Positions 35,262 to 47,004 are shown, numbered from the stretch's first letter. The stretch: 64,000 nt of DNA from Aspidiotus rigidus (GCA_035079385.1 JAVHKY010000074.1:1860001-1924000); one strand, 5' to 3'. Program-made: numbers and translations. The notes: generated from the letters alone by a model not told the origin.

Positions 35262-35438
35262 ATGAGATCTTCGATAACTTCGGTGAACGTGCTTGTCGTT
35301 TGTATTCCCGTTTGTATTCCCTTCGCTCGAGGTCGGTTTATGCTCGTGATCAGATTGAAAGTTGTGATCAATGTACTGCGATTGCGAGTGCCGAGTTGTG
35401 CGGGTCTCCATTTTGTATTTTTTGACAGAATAACATGA
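35262..35438 (+). other. Small ORF with hydrophobic N-terminus (58 aa)
   Basis: ATG to TGA without interruption. It begins MRSSITSVNVLVVCIPVCIP, which could act as a signal peptide or membrane segment. There is no known domain. It could be the first exon of a gene extending right, since 35.1-36.1 kb is less AT-rich. Low certainty. Confidence 0.2.
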
Positions 35439-35846
35439 TCGAAGATTTTGAAGATTTTGTGAACGAATGTTTGCTGTAAGTGTAACTTGTATGTTTTCTT
35501 TTTATTATGTTGATGCAGTGGAATGAAAATACCTGATTCTCTGCTAGACGTGCGATGAGCGCGAAGTGGATAATTTCTCCAAGGCTAGAATTTGAAGGCT
35601 AGAATTTTCGATACGCGACGTCCAAAACGTACTCAACTATTTATATCGTAGCTCTTCGGATTCATTGCGTCTACTCATCCAACAGGAATATCGAAATATG
35701 TTTTAGAAAGGTCAGTAACCGTGTTTCTTTCACTTTTCCTGAATTAGGGGATCTATTCGTATATCGAAAATATGCGTAGTACCCTAGCGAGATAGAAGAT
35801 CGAAAAATATATTTACGAACGAACTAGGGAAGTATTTTTCACGAAT

Positions 35847-36053
35847 ATGTTCTTCTTTTTCATGCTGGCATCATCTCTATTACAGAGTATAATACTTATG
35901 TGTGGAGCGAAGCATCAGAATTTGGAAAACTCATTTGATCTTAGAATTGGATACGATAAACTGTTTCTCGATGATCGCTGTCGTACGATTACGTGGCTGT
36001 GCGTTTCCGACGATTTTGTTGATACAAAGATTGCTGAAAGAACAGTTCAGTAA
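35847..36053 (+). other. Small ORF or exon-like segment (68 aa)
   Basis: It starts MFFFFMLASSLLQSIILMCG, hydrophobic and signal-like. It overlaps a good acceptor (ctctattacag, ending 35885), and the stop is followed at once by a donor-like gtaagc at 36055. It may be a genuine internal exon in an unknown frame or a small secreted protein. No family is recognised. Confidence 0.2.
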
Positions 36054-36580
36054 AGTAAGCATATAGCTATATTCTATCTGCACCCTCGTTCGTTTGTGTA
36101 GAATATATACCGTCCAACTTGATTGACCGGGTGTCTAAACAATAGGTTATGGTTAAATTTGGAACGACGGAATTCATCTGGTATGATCGTTGAAATCTCA
36201 CGAAAAACAGCTACCTATCTATATGCTATCGATTACGCGTTTAGACGAAAGATATATGGTTGAATTTGGAATAGCGGAATTCCTCGTGATCGTTTGAATT
36301 TTATGAAAAGCAGCCAGAGGTACCTATGATTAAACTTGGAATAGTTGCGAACTCACTCGTTCAGGTAGGAATGTTGGAACAGGAGTCGGTAAGTTGAATT
36401 TTCATTTCATTTCAGAATGTTGCGTTCGTAGAATGATTTTTATTGAAATTATTATCTCGTTGCGACGAGTTTCATCGAAATTGAAATTAGCCTAGCTATT
36501 CCTTGATAGGTAGAGATAAGAGTTTATCTTGTTTATATATTCGAAATCCTTTCCCATCAATAACACTACCCAACAGCCTA

Positions 36581-36921
36581 AAAATCGCTGATGAGCTGAA
36601 ATTATAAAATTGTAAATGAATTTTCAACGCTGAATTCAATGCCGTTCTTCGTTTTTTGATAGGACGTCCCAATTTTTCGTAATCTATTCGGCGACATGTT
36701 GCGGAACGTAACACACCTTCTCGATAGCTGAAGTATCGGCTATCGAGAAGAAACGCAACGTTACACGTAACGTTACGTTCCGCAACAACGCGCTGCAAAT
36801 AAACGAGAATATTTCACGCGATTACGAAAAATTGGGACGTCCTATCAAAAAAACGGAGAACGGCATTGAATTCAGCGTTGAAAATTCATTTGAAATTTTA
36901 TAATTTCAGCTCAGCGATTTT
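36581..36921. mobile_element. Fold-back MITE, copy 1
   Basis: The outer arms 36581-36683 and 36821-36921 are near-perfect reverse complements (including TTTTCAACGCTGAATTCAATG). Nested inside are further inverted pairs (GTTGCGGAACGTAAC and CTTCTCGATAGC) around the centre near 36737. The whole 340 bp can fold back. A second, more diverged copy lies at 38113-38400. Confidence 0.85.
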
Positions 36922-37450
36922 CAAAAAGCTTGAATTTGTTGGGTTGTGTCGATGGAAGTGTAATAAGGAAATCAAACTTATTTATTCCTTATAATAGCTT
37001 TCATACTGTGAAGGTTGTGCGATAAATTTGTGAATTTTACCGATTACACTTCTCTAGAACTGGTACGAAGCAGCACGACTGTTGTTTCGTTTTTACTGCG
37101 CCGAAAAATCATGAGAAGAAAGCTCGGCATATCAAGACTAAAAAAATGTTTCAAAATCGTATGAATGTATACGCTTGAATTAAGATACTATATATATTCG
37201 TTCTGCGTGTATACTTTCCACACACGAGAACGTCGATCAGACTTTTTCTCGAATATTTTCGCGACCTACGATTTATTCCATCGTTTTGAAATGTTCAAGA
37301 TCGTAAGGAGAAGTGTAACAAACTTCTAGGATGAAACGCAGCCTGTGTTACAATTCGGTTTATGTACCTGTGTATTTTTTTTTTCCTTATAACGTCGATC
37401 ATTCATTTTTATTCCCTGTTCGTGACCTTCGACCTACGGAAGTCATCGAA
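36922..37450 (+). repeat. Duplicated block, left copy (flank of fold-back element)
   Basis: 'gaaatgttcaagatcgtaag', 'aacgcagcctgtgttacaat' and 'ttttattccctgttcg' recur in the same order at 38553-38760. The duplication therefore includes the fold-back element and its right flank. The open frame at 37331-37513 lies in it and has no domain. Confidence 0.65.
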
Positions 37451-38112
37451 AGCAAAATGAAGAATTACTCGAGAATTTTAGTTAGAGAGCCTTTATTCCA
37501 AATTCAAAAATGATAAAATTGAACATTAGTAATATGTTCTTAGGTTCGTGGTCGTTTCGCGAGTCACGAACTACTTGCTGCAATCGCTATTGTTTTTTTG
37601 TTTTTTTTTTTCAGTATAGTTCGAGTTCCAATCTTTAATGGCGCTGAATGTAACATTGCAAATCTAAGGAATCTAAGATTGCGAATGAATGTGCTTGTAC
37701 TATTGCGTAACTTGTTTGCTTTTTAATTTCATTTAGGAACGTTGATATTTTTGATCAATGACCGCGTATGTTCTTTCTATTTTGTGCTACGGATTATTTG
37801 AATCACAATTACCGTCCTAGGACGGTAATTGTTAGCTATTAATTACATTCGTTGTTGAAATTTATATTTCTTGATGGATATCAGTTTGATTCATTACGTA
37901 CGTTGGGTGTTTGCTTTTACGGAATAGAATTTAAGTGATGAGAGATAAATTGACATTATTGCAATTGGTCGGGGAAATATGAAGATATGAACAAAAGTAC
38001 CGGTAGAGTATTGGAGAAAAAAGAACAAATGATTGTATGGGGTAGTATCGTGATACCACTGCTGAACAAGAAACATTTTTTGTTAGTAGCATTCATTTGA
38101 ATAAATGTTTCT

Positions 38113-38760
38113 AGAGTAATTTTCAACGCTGAATTCAATGCCGTTTTCCGATAACATGTCTAGATTTTTTATAATGTTTTCGTTTATTCGCATCGATTAG
38201 CCGCGCGGAATGTCGCGAAACGTAAGGTACGCTCTTGAGTTTGGGTACTGCTACTAGGTATCGGTGCCTATCGATGATGCATTCTGATGTGAAATTCTGC
38301 GGCAAATCGATGTGAATAAAGGACAACATTGCGAAAAATCGAGACGTGCTCTTTGAAAACGGTTAACGGCATTGGATTCAGCGTTTAAAATTACTTTTTA
38401 GTTGTTCAAAGATATTGTTTACCTGATCGTCAATTTTGATATATATATTATATATATGTCAAGTTGTTAGTTGTCAATTCTACTTTGTACAGAAGAGCAG
38501 GGCACAAAGCTCTTTCAGCCTGTCGCAGGCTGCCTGTTCTTGAATCTTTTCGCGACCCACGATTATTCGATCGCCCAAGGAAATTTTGAAATGTTCAAGG
38601 TTGTAAGGAGAAGTGTAACAAAACTTATACAATGAAACGCAGCCTGTTGCAATTTGGTTTATGTACTTTTTTTTTTTTTTTCAACGTCGATTATTGATTT
38701 TTATTCTCTGTTTTCGATCTACAACCTACATTAGTCATTGAAAATTTTCAGTAAGGTTTC
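38113..38760 (+). repeat. Duplicated block, right copy with fold-back MITE copy 2
   Basis: 38113-38400 is a diverged copy of the fold-back element, with arms starting AATTTTCAACGCTGAATTCA and ending in its reverse complement with changes. 38553-38760 repeats the flank of the left copy. Divergence is roughly 15-20 percent by eye. Confidence 0.65.
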
Positions 38761-38769
38761 ATACTTGAT

Positions 38770-40970
38770 CAAATAATGGAGAATTGCTTGATCTAGAACT
38801 TCATCCCATTTTGTTGCGAGATTACAGACAAAAGTCTTCAAACATTCATATCTTCCAGGCTTTATTTGTAACAATAAAAGAATATTGATGAAATGAATAA
38901 TTCTTACTCTTAGTTTGTAACAAAATACTGCACTGGCCGTTGAACGTATAATTTATCCATCTTGGAGTGAAAAATAATTTTGAAGAAGATTTCTAGTTTA
39001 TATTTTCTTGTCTGTTGGTGTGCAATATGGGAAAAGAAATCTATGCTTGGAACATGGTCCTCTTGCAACATCATGCCATAATAATCCGCAGGCGTTAGTG
39101 GTCATTCAGAATGTTTGTCATGAAGATGCTGTACTGAACTGCAAGTATTGTGCTCGCACATAATTTCTGACTTGATTCGATGATTTTGTATTTATTTGGT
39201 GAAACCTTCCATCCAATGCCTGTTTCTTGCATTTTTATTATGATTGGTACGGATGTTCTAGCGGTTCTTCAACTCGATCGATTGTGCAAAGTACTCTTGA
39301 ACAATTGTCATCAGGTCTGTAGGTATAAATACATCAATTTTTCGATTGCTTCGAAATGGTTGGTTTTCCGGATTGTGTCGCGTCAGTTATTTTTATTTAT
39401 TTATTATTTTTTTTTTGTAGATATAGGCCTAAGTCAACATGAATGATAATTTTGCGTTCTGGTTTTAATTTTTCTCGGCATTTCTAACTGGAAAGAATGA
39501 TTATTTGTAAACAACAGAACACAAGTCAGCGAAATAGCAAAGAGTTGTATGCAAGTAAAAATGCTACGAGTAAAAGGTAGACTAGACCTCTTTGTTACAG
39601 ATCTCCAGTGAGTTTTCAGAAATTGTTTCAATCTGCTATTATTATTATCGTTATTACGATTAGCATTCTTGTATTTAATGCCTCCTTATTATTTGGCCAA
39701 TGGCTGTGTGGGTGCATTTGATTACTTCAAAATAGAAAATGTATAAATAAAATGCTAACAATTATACTAGTAGTTTTGGCTCGTCAATTTATCTTGATGA
39801 TATTAATTAACATTGAATAGATTGAAATATTATATACAATTTTGAAACATGTATTTTTACACTGCACTATAAGAGTCAAGGTATAGAATATTTTGTCCGT
39901 GCAAGGACATTCCTTACAGACATGCGATACCTTCTATTGTCATAGGTATTTCCAGCAGTGCATATTGGACAAGTTTTCTTCTGACATTCGCGATAGTCGT
40001 GCGAGTTGGACTTTTATTTTTGAAAGTATATTGTAGATTTAAAAGAAGAAGGTTTATAATTAGGAGCTGCACATAGTGCAGTGTTTGATATGGGGGAAAA
40101 AAAACTTCACTAGGTCTCATTGTGTTATCATTAGTATTATTCCCCGCAATGCTAATGATTGCAACAGAATCAAGTTATTATAGACAAAAGATGACAATTA
40201 CACCCGCTTCGCGTTGTCTGTACAGATGTATATTTTTATGGACCCGATATTGCGTAATTTCTATCTCTGCATAGGAGAAATTGAGTATTGCATGCGCAAA
40301 AAGAGGTTTACTCGTACACGTGCTATTTGTGAGGGTACGTACTAAATGATTTTACGAACACGACCTGTAACCCTATACAGAAAATTAGTACGCGATCGGG
40401 TTAATATATTTGTAGCCCGAGCTGACCCTTGCACTGAAAACGTTGAAAGAAATTTAGAATACATCCGCGTAAAATAAAAGACAAAAACCGTGAAATACGA
40501 GTATGTACGGACTCGCAAAGCTTTGACATCGCGCGACGAAGCGAGCTTGTACTTTTTTCTTGGTGATATTTCAAACCGCGTGCTGTCCTTCAGTACATCG
40601 GAAGACAATATTGTAATGTACTGTGGTATATGTTCAGAAAATCGTGATTTATTAGCTGATTGTTTCAAGAAATTGAGTAATACACCGTTATACCGTTACG
40701 GGAAACATGTGGATTCATGTTTGTTTTAGTAGAACAAAAATGCAAGATTCGTGTGAATCGCGTGTAACCTGTACGCGACTCATAAGGTGACTAGATGTTT
40801 GGAAGTTGTATGAATGTGGATATTGGTTATTCATAAAATACGGCAGTACTTATACAATCTCTCGTTGACTGGTGCGAAATTGAATGAGAATGAAAGTTGA
40901 GAAGATGAGGCAATGGTGTCATTGTAAATGTTGGTCTTCTCGCAGTTCTTCGACTGCTTCCCTCCAATAA
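38770..40970. other. No gene recognised
   Basis: AT-rich sequence with short unsupported frames (39180-39446, 40342-40668 and others). The latter pair overlap on opposite strands and have no domain. Confidence 0.4.
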
Positions 40971-40980
40971 GATATAAAAC

Positions 40981-41100
40981 GACGGCTTCTTTAACGAAGT
41001 TAAACAAGGACCGCAGGGAACCTATTCTATGAGTCAAATTGGTTTTGATGTTGAGAATTCGAGGAAGCCTACACCTAGTATGAGCCTAGTATAAAATAAG
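40981..41100 (-). mobile_element. Helentron/DINE-like 3' end fragment
   Basis: On the minus strand this ends with the family 3' structure: the 'ataggttccctgcggtcc' segment, the TTAAC-ttc-GTTAA hairpin and AGAAGCCGTC. The match to 11701-11800 continues through 'gagaattcgaggaagcct'. No minisatellite array follows, so it is truncated. Confidence 0.7.
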
Positions 41101-41109
41101 ACGTCATCA

Positions 41110-42905
41110 AAGACCTTGAACTATTTTGGGGATTTGTTTCGGGAAAATGTCAGCAGTATTACAGTAGACGGTCGAGAATGAAATATACCAACAAGCGATT
41201 CTCGGCAATGATTCAAAGCATTGGATTTTGTACGTGATATAGTGGCAGATCTATGGCATAAAATTGATTCTGGGATTGTAAGACACGTGATTCTGTACGC
41301 CTCTTTTATGTTGGGAAAAAACTGGGAGGTTATGTTGAGAAGCCAAACGAGGGAAGTTATGATTACTATGGAATTTGCGCTTGTCGGTATTTCGCTATAT
41401 CGATTTCCAAGCCCAAGAATGCGTCTTGTTTCCTTAAGACCACGCTTCGGCGGTCCTTTTTTTCTGTTCGTACGTGTGTATTTGTATTCTAGACGAAGGG
41501 TAAAGAGAATGAGAAAAGGGAAAACAAAAGAAAAATGATGAATGAGATCATAGCGGGTCTAGACGGCGTCCGATGAATTCTTTCAATATACAAGGAACTA
41601 AATACCGCATTGCGCGCGAGTGTCTTCAACCCTAGCGTCAACTTTTTACGCTTACCCATTTCCAAATTTCGTAACGTTGTATGTATCAGTCGCTGTCAAA
41701 ATTTAAAAATGATATCTATTTGTTAGGTTTCAACCCGTGCTAAAAATAGAGAAAATTCTGCTTTCGAAATTGATTCATCGCTTTAATCACGAATATGGTA
41801 CGGTCCGCTAAACCTTACACTTTTTTCAAATTCAGTTTCCGGCTGCTGGCATAAAATGGAATTGCGTATTTTTACGCTCCATATAGAGATAGCCATTATA
41901 GCGGATTGTAAAATTTCGATGCGAATAAGTGCGGCTATATATTTTCACTTACGATTCATTCAGTATTTATAGTCGAAAAAGCACAACTTGTTGGAAACGA
42001 TCGGACCTTTACCGGATATTTTAAGTATACAATGTGGTGGTTGTATGGTCGCTATATATGTACACGGTATATTCACTTTCAAAATTACCTGTGAGAATAA
42101 TTTATGAACTTATATTCAAAGGAAAGGAATTGTTGATGACGCCGGTCACGAACAAAATATCTCTTCTTTTTTTAACTCGTTCAAAAAAGAACTTCTAGTA
42201 AAGTTTATCGTATCATTTTGTAGTTTGTCGACTGGAACCTTTCCTAAGATGATATTTAGGGACCATAAGATACCTATGCATTATTATAATCTTGATGTGA
42301 TGCTGTTTGAAATCATAGGATCCTTCATCGAGGGTAATATTGATTGTTGATTTATATTACATAGAATATCGTGTACCATGATTTCATTATAATTATACCT
42401 TATTGCTGGGCACTTTTTCCAACTTCCAATCATGCTGTATTCAAGGGAAGCTTTTCAAAATCAAACTTAGTTTTGCGGTAGAGATAGATTCTTCTTCTTT
42501 TAAGAAAATCTGATCGTGTGAGATGTTGCTTGCAACTACTTGATTTGATCCATCACGTTTTGCTTGTGTTCAACTTCTTTCATTATTTGCGTCGTCGAAA
42601 TTTTTTTAAGAAGTTTTATAAACATTGCGTAATTTCTCCTTGATTAACTGGAGGCCTTTACTCAATTTCTCTGTGGGTTGAGTTCGCCTGAGAAATGCAA
42701 CAACGCAAACATAGTGGCATGCTGATCGAATTTGTAACCTGCGATTCACACGCACGTTGAATCTTGTGTTTTTGTCTTGATACTTCGAAAGAATTCTAGA
42801 ATTTGTATCAGGGCTTAAATACATACAACCTGGGCAGCCAAAGTGTTGATTTCGGGTAGAATGTTCTATTGAGAAATCAATAGATTATTTGGGGATGAGC
42901 AATTA
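41110..42905. other. No gene recognised
   Basis: The plus-strand frame at 41221-41538 (105 codons, very basic C-terminus) and the minus frame at 42606-42824 have no recognisable domain or splice support. Confidence 0.4.
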
Positions 42906-42917
42906 CGAATTTTGATT

Positions 42918-43824
42918 TCATGAAAATCTCGATTGTGAATCTAAATCTAACCTTATTTTATCTCCAAAGGAGAACATAACGGAAAATACAGTTTCTACAT
43001 ATATCGCCGCTACATACTGACTCCATGGTTGTGGATAGAACGTAGCGTTACTCCAAAATATATACTTATCAATCATAGCCATATGTACTGGAAATCCGGT
43101 TCTAACCAATCCGTCTACATTCATAATAATATGATTAAACAATAAGAGCTCCTCTAAATCAGGAGGAGAATTTTCATCTCCCTTCGACGTTATATTCCAT
43201 AGCATATCAAACTTATTAATCCCTTCTTTTTTTAGAATCTCTTGGAATTGAGTAGTAGAAGCTATTTTGCATTGGACGCTTTTCGCATTTTCGACCAAAC
43301 TTTCTTCAATAATTTGTACCTCAGAAGAAAAAATCACTAGTACTTTCCTTCGGAAGTTAAGAGATTTCAAAGCTCGCTGCCATCCCATACCAAACACATG
43401 ACCTAGAATTACTAGATCATGGTCAGGATTAAAACCCAAAACGGAATAAAAATCTCGTTTTTCAGAAAAGGACAAATTCTCATCTTCATCAACCAATACA
43501 GTAGACGGATCGGACGACTTAGGCCCCGATGTGCCATGAAAAGAACCGTCCTCAACTAAATGTAAAGAAGGCGGACATATGTTGTTTAAAATAATCTTAT
43601 CAAACGTTTCAGTCAAAATGGTTTCCCATTCGCAGCCAATCGCAACATTGAGCTTCAAACGTAAACATTTTCCCCGTATGTCATTACATACACCAATATA
43701 TCTAGAACGAGCATCTTCTGGAACACCAGAAAAGTCACTAACAAGACCAGACTCACATGGGTTGAAACATCAAACCAAGCGAGAACCACCAGTCTTCGCG
43801 CTCAAATTCCGTATAATTCATCAT
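42918..43824 (-). pseudogene. Unrecognised intronless gene with one frameshift (about 300 codons)
   Basis: From ATG at 43824 the minus strand reads MMNYTEFEREDWWFSLGLMF and continues QP, then hits a stop. A one-base change near 43756-43762 (an extra A in cccatgtgag) moves into a frame that runs open for about 275 codons to 42918 with CESGLVSDFSGVPEDARSRY at its start. It looks like one single-exon protein broken by a single lesion or sequencing error. Seen: no transmembrane run, few cysteines, a hydrophobic segment LVILGHVFGMGW, then FDMLWNITSK and a C-terminal WSQYVAAIYVETVFSVMFSF. I do not recognise the family. A TATATAAA lies at 43862-43855, 31-38 nt before the ATG, which would leave almost no 5' UTR. 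An intronless ORF of this size suggests retrocopy, transposon, viral or transferred origin, all unproven. Confidence 0.45.
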
Positions 43825-43869
43825 GACATTTGACTATTTCTTTTCTCCATCTGGTTTATATATAATCAT

Positions 43870-45060
43870 CGTGTATTTTCAAGATCTTGCAGTATCGCAT
43901 GAGTTTATCGAATATTCTTTTTCATCTGACTTTTCACTAAATAAGTAGACGAAAATAATTAATGCCTGGGAAATAGAATAATTATTGTCTCGTACAGCTA
44001 ATATTTCTCTTCTCATTTGACCGAGGAATATGTACTGTTCTATTTTGGTATTTTCTGGATTGGAAAGAGTATCAACTTTCGGAACATATTATTTTCAAAG
44101 ATATTTTCGCGTCCAAACAGAGCCGTAGATCCCGCGATACTCATAATTATTATCTCCTGAGTGGGTGAACTTATATTCATTAATGACTAAGAATCGTACT
44201 TTCGAAACCGAGGCGAACTTCATCTAAAACGACACGCGTGAGAGCTTTCATAATAATGCCGGAACATCTCGTTCTGAAAAAAAGACATCATTGTAGCGCC
44301 TTGATCAGGCCGCTAGGCAATAATACTAACGTAAACAATATGGAACGCGTGAATCAAATCGATAATATTATTGATCAAAATTTCACGTCTACATAGAAGT
44401 AGATTACGAATTCGATGAATCTTTTTCTTTTTTATTCGAGGAGGCCAATGCTTGCGCATCAATTTTGGATGCGGGATATTTAGTCCAGTGACGATTATAG
44501 CGATGAAAAATCTCCGGTCATTTGCCAAGATGATCAGGTTCTTCCCAGACATTTGACCTTGTGGAATATTATTGATGATCAGATTTTAAAATACCTCATT
44601 GTCTATTTTTTGTTTAAAGAACTTCATGGGTTCAGTTGTCCCAAACAACTTGGAAAAATGACTAAATTATTCATGTAGCAAAAATGAAGACGAGAATCAG
44701 GCCAATAATCATCAAATGAATAAGGAATACGATTAGAATTGGTCAATCGACGATAGATCACGAGAACTTCATTGGTAGGTTTTCTATCTCGTTCGACAAG
44801 GTGATGAAATTTGCCAAGAGTGCAACGGGCATTACCTTTATGGAAAAAAGTTGAAATAATATTTGAATATCAATACGCATCTTCCAGTGACCTTAATTCT
44901 GTTTCATTAGAATCGCGGAGAAATCTGGAAAAAAATATGCCCAAGCATCCTTCGGACTATCGATCTCATTTACTCTTCAAATGAATTTTGACAAATTTAG
45001 AGCGATAAATTCTAATTTGTCGGAGTGTTGGATATTTGACACTTTTTTACGAATTGAATG
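43870..45060. other. No gene recognised
   Basis: AT-rich sequence. The frame 44313-44552 (minus) is unsupported. No repeats or inverted structures were noticed. Confidence 0.4.
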
Positions 45061-45068
45061 ATTTGTTT

Positions 45069-45338
45069 CTAATTTTGAATTTTGATACGGTTTACAAACA
45101 TTTTTGATGGATTCCGTCGTGTCAGCCTCTGTGTTCCATGTCGAGTCGATATAACTAATGGATGGTATTTTGAAAACGTCTGAGGTACGATAGATGAAAT
45201 TTGTTCTTGATTTGATTCTTGAATAGATCCTACGTGATTTTCTTCTGCAATGGTTTCTACGTGAATTTCTTCTTTGTAGTTTTCTCCCTTGTTATTTTGT
45301 TCATTCAAACTGCGGGTAATACGCCTACGACGACTCAT
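45069..45338 (-). CDS. Hypothetical small basic protein (89 aa)
   Basis: ATG at 45338 opens a frame starting MSRRRRITRSLNEQNNKGEN and ending RRNPSKMFVNRIKIQN. It is strongly basic at both ends, with an acidic, Glu/Gln-rich middle. It has no signal peptide or known domain. An opposing plus-strand frame (45219-45569) overlaps it, so at most one is real. Composition looks like a disordered nuclear protein, but the evidence is only an open frame. Confidence 0.25.
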   Translation of the reverse strand: MSRRRRITRSLNEQNNKGENYKEEIHVETIAEENHVGSIQESNQEQISSIVPQTFSKYHPLVISTRHGTQRLTRRNPSKMFVNRIKIQN

Positions 45339-45964
45339 CACGGCATGTTTCTAGCAGAACAAATAGAAATTACGAACATATTACTTCATCCATGGAACAA
45401 GTACTTTTTTCTACAACTATCCGTTGAAGTGGTATTTAATAGAACTGAAGAATTTCTTCTTAAGTGGTGGCTGATTTTCGGCAGCACTCAAAAATCGCTG
45501 CAAAACGCTTATTCTATTTTGTCCGATGATTACGCATCGGACAAAGCTTTTGAACGCATCTCTTCGTAAAAGAGTGTGTCATTTTTGCTGAAAATTATTT
45601 CGCTGTGAATTGTTGTTACTTCTCTCCTCTCTACCTTGTCAATAGGGGCGCAGTGTTAGTTTCAATCTACAAATAAAGTTCTTTATCTCTGTTCAACGGT
45701 TGTATTCATAGCTACAGAATGCTGCCAACGCGTCGACGTGGTATCGGTGGAAGCATCCAACATCTTGTTCTTATATGTCACTAGGTTTGCTTGTTTTGTC
45801 GTCACTATTGGTTACTACCTTTGGTTCAAAAAATGGGTGTCATTTTTCAAAACTTTCCAGTTGGAATCTCTAATGGGGTTGGCCTAGAGCACATTCCTAA
45901 TATCTGACTCAGTTCAAACTCATTAGAGGGGGGTTTAGAGGCTTTGAAATTTGTTTGTCAAGGA

Positions 45965-46388
45965 CTACAAAATTTCCACCGTCATGGATATTATGAGTGG
46001 TCCAGAAAAGACTTTCGCCCCAGAGTACAAAATTCGTCTCCGGATGTGAGCCTGAGGGGCTTGTTGTATTTCTATTAGGAATCGTTCACCAGACGACGAC
46101 TCGCAAAGAATGTCTACAATTCTTTTTGAATGTTCTTGTAAGGCGACTTTGATGAACGGGTCAAGGAATGTGACCTCCGTGAAGCGTATACCAGCAATAT
46201 CATGGGTGAATTGTTTTGTGATCACTTTGTTAGTGTCACAACCGAAAATCTTCTTAAAGACAATGTTGTATTTCGGGTCAAGGATTTCTTCAGTATCTCC
46301 CTATTGAAATAAATGTATTACAATACTATTTCTCGACGTGCTGAGCAACAAAGAACAAGTTCATTTGAACAGGAGTCCTTACCGACAT
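45965..46388 (-). CDS. Bacterial-type PD-(D/E)XK (Rpn/PDDEXK_2-like) protein with an acquired intron, C-terminally truncated
   Basis: Exon 1 is six bases (46388-46383, ATGTCG). A GT-AG intron follows at 46382-46301 (82 nt, donor gtaagg, acceptor tatttcaatag). Exon 2 runs from 46300 to TAG at 45965. The protein (113 aa) reads MS-GDTEEILDPKYNIVFKKIFG. It then has a helical segment (TKQFTHDIAGIRF), the EVTFLDPFIK stretch and the nuclease core KRIVDILCE...RFLIEIQQA. The aspartate of VDI and the E-x-Q of IEIQ match the D...ExQ/K catalytic pattern of Rpn/PDDEXK_2 proteins, annotated in bacteria as nuclease family transposases. The next block RRRILYSGAKVFSG also fits. Bacterial members are usually near 300 aa, so about two thirds are missing; it ends in an unrelated 12-residue tail. 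Transfer from a bacterium, perhaps a symbiont, is inferred. A eukaryotic transposon-borne relative is the alternative. Confidence 0.7.
46301..46382 (-). other. 82-nt GT-AG intron in the bacterial-type gene
   Basis: The donor is gtaaggactcc and the acceptor catttatttcaatag. Splicing joins ATGTCG to GGAGATACT in frame. Without splicing the frame is blocked by a TAG (46301-46303) directly before GGA, so the intron or an alternative start is needed for translation of the N-terminal block. Confidence 0.6.
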
Positions 46389-46407
46389 CTTATTGCTGTG
46401 ACTTTGA

Positions 46408-46620
46408 ATATTTTTGTAATTTGTAAAAGAAGCTGAATGCCGGAGTGCTTCTCACCAACAGAATGGAATGTTGCTATGACTAAAAGTACTTTTGTAATTT
46501 GTAAAAGAAGCTGAATACCGCAATCCTTCTTACAAAAATGGAGTGTTCCTATGACTAGAAGTATTTTCGTGATTTGTAAAAGAAGTTGAATACTCAGGTC
46601 CTTCTCGCAAATAGAATTTG
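46408..46620 (-). repeat. Three tandem repeats (about 72-81 bp) upstream of the PD-(D/E)XK gene
   Basis: 'gtaatttgtaaaagaagctgaat' starts near 46414, 46494 and (as 'gtgatttgtaaaagaagttgaat') 46567. Each is followed by 'ccttctcgcaaa'-like and 'tatgactagaagtatttt'-like words. They lie just 5' of the start codon of the minus-strand gene. Confidence 0.75.
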
Positions 46621-46848
46621 TACCGTAGATTTGTACTGACTATCTAAAATAACAAGATAATGTGGGAGTGTAGTTGTTGGTTCCTCCACATGTACCAAAA
46701 TCGCCATTGCACTAGATGTACCCTTCAACATGAGCTCTTATGGAGGGTGCACAAAATTTTCCTTTTATTTCGAAAAAAATGTTATTTCAATTGGAAAAAT
46801 GAGAAAAACTGAACCTATTTGCCACAAATTTCTTTTCAACTAAGTCTA

Positions 46849-47004
46849 TCAACGAGGGAATTGGTTGAAATCGAACCGTCTTGTGTCGTATTTCACACGT
46901 TCGTAGATTGACATTGGAATGTAGATGTCGTTTGTTTCACTGCGCTCGACGATGTGGCTCATGATACCGGAGACATTCGCTTTTGGAACCCATGTCAGGA
47001 TCAT
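46849..47004 (-). CDS. Small ORF, 51 aa, not recognised
   Basis: ATG to TGA, reading MILTWVPKANVSGIMSHIVE and ending RRFDFNQFPR. It is well composed, with no low-complexity, and the frame is intact. It lies about 460 bp upstream of the PD-(D/E)XK gene on the same strand. It may be an exon of a larger gene or chance. Confidence 0.25.
   Translation of the reverse strand: MILTWVPKANVSGIMSHIVERSETNDIYIPMSIYERVKYDTRRFDFNQFPR

Noticed and set aside
45219..45569. 116-codon plus-strand ORF with hydrophobic start
   Set aside because: It is antisense to another frame, has no domain, and its composition shifts midway.
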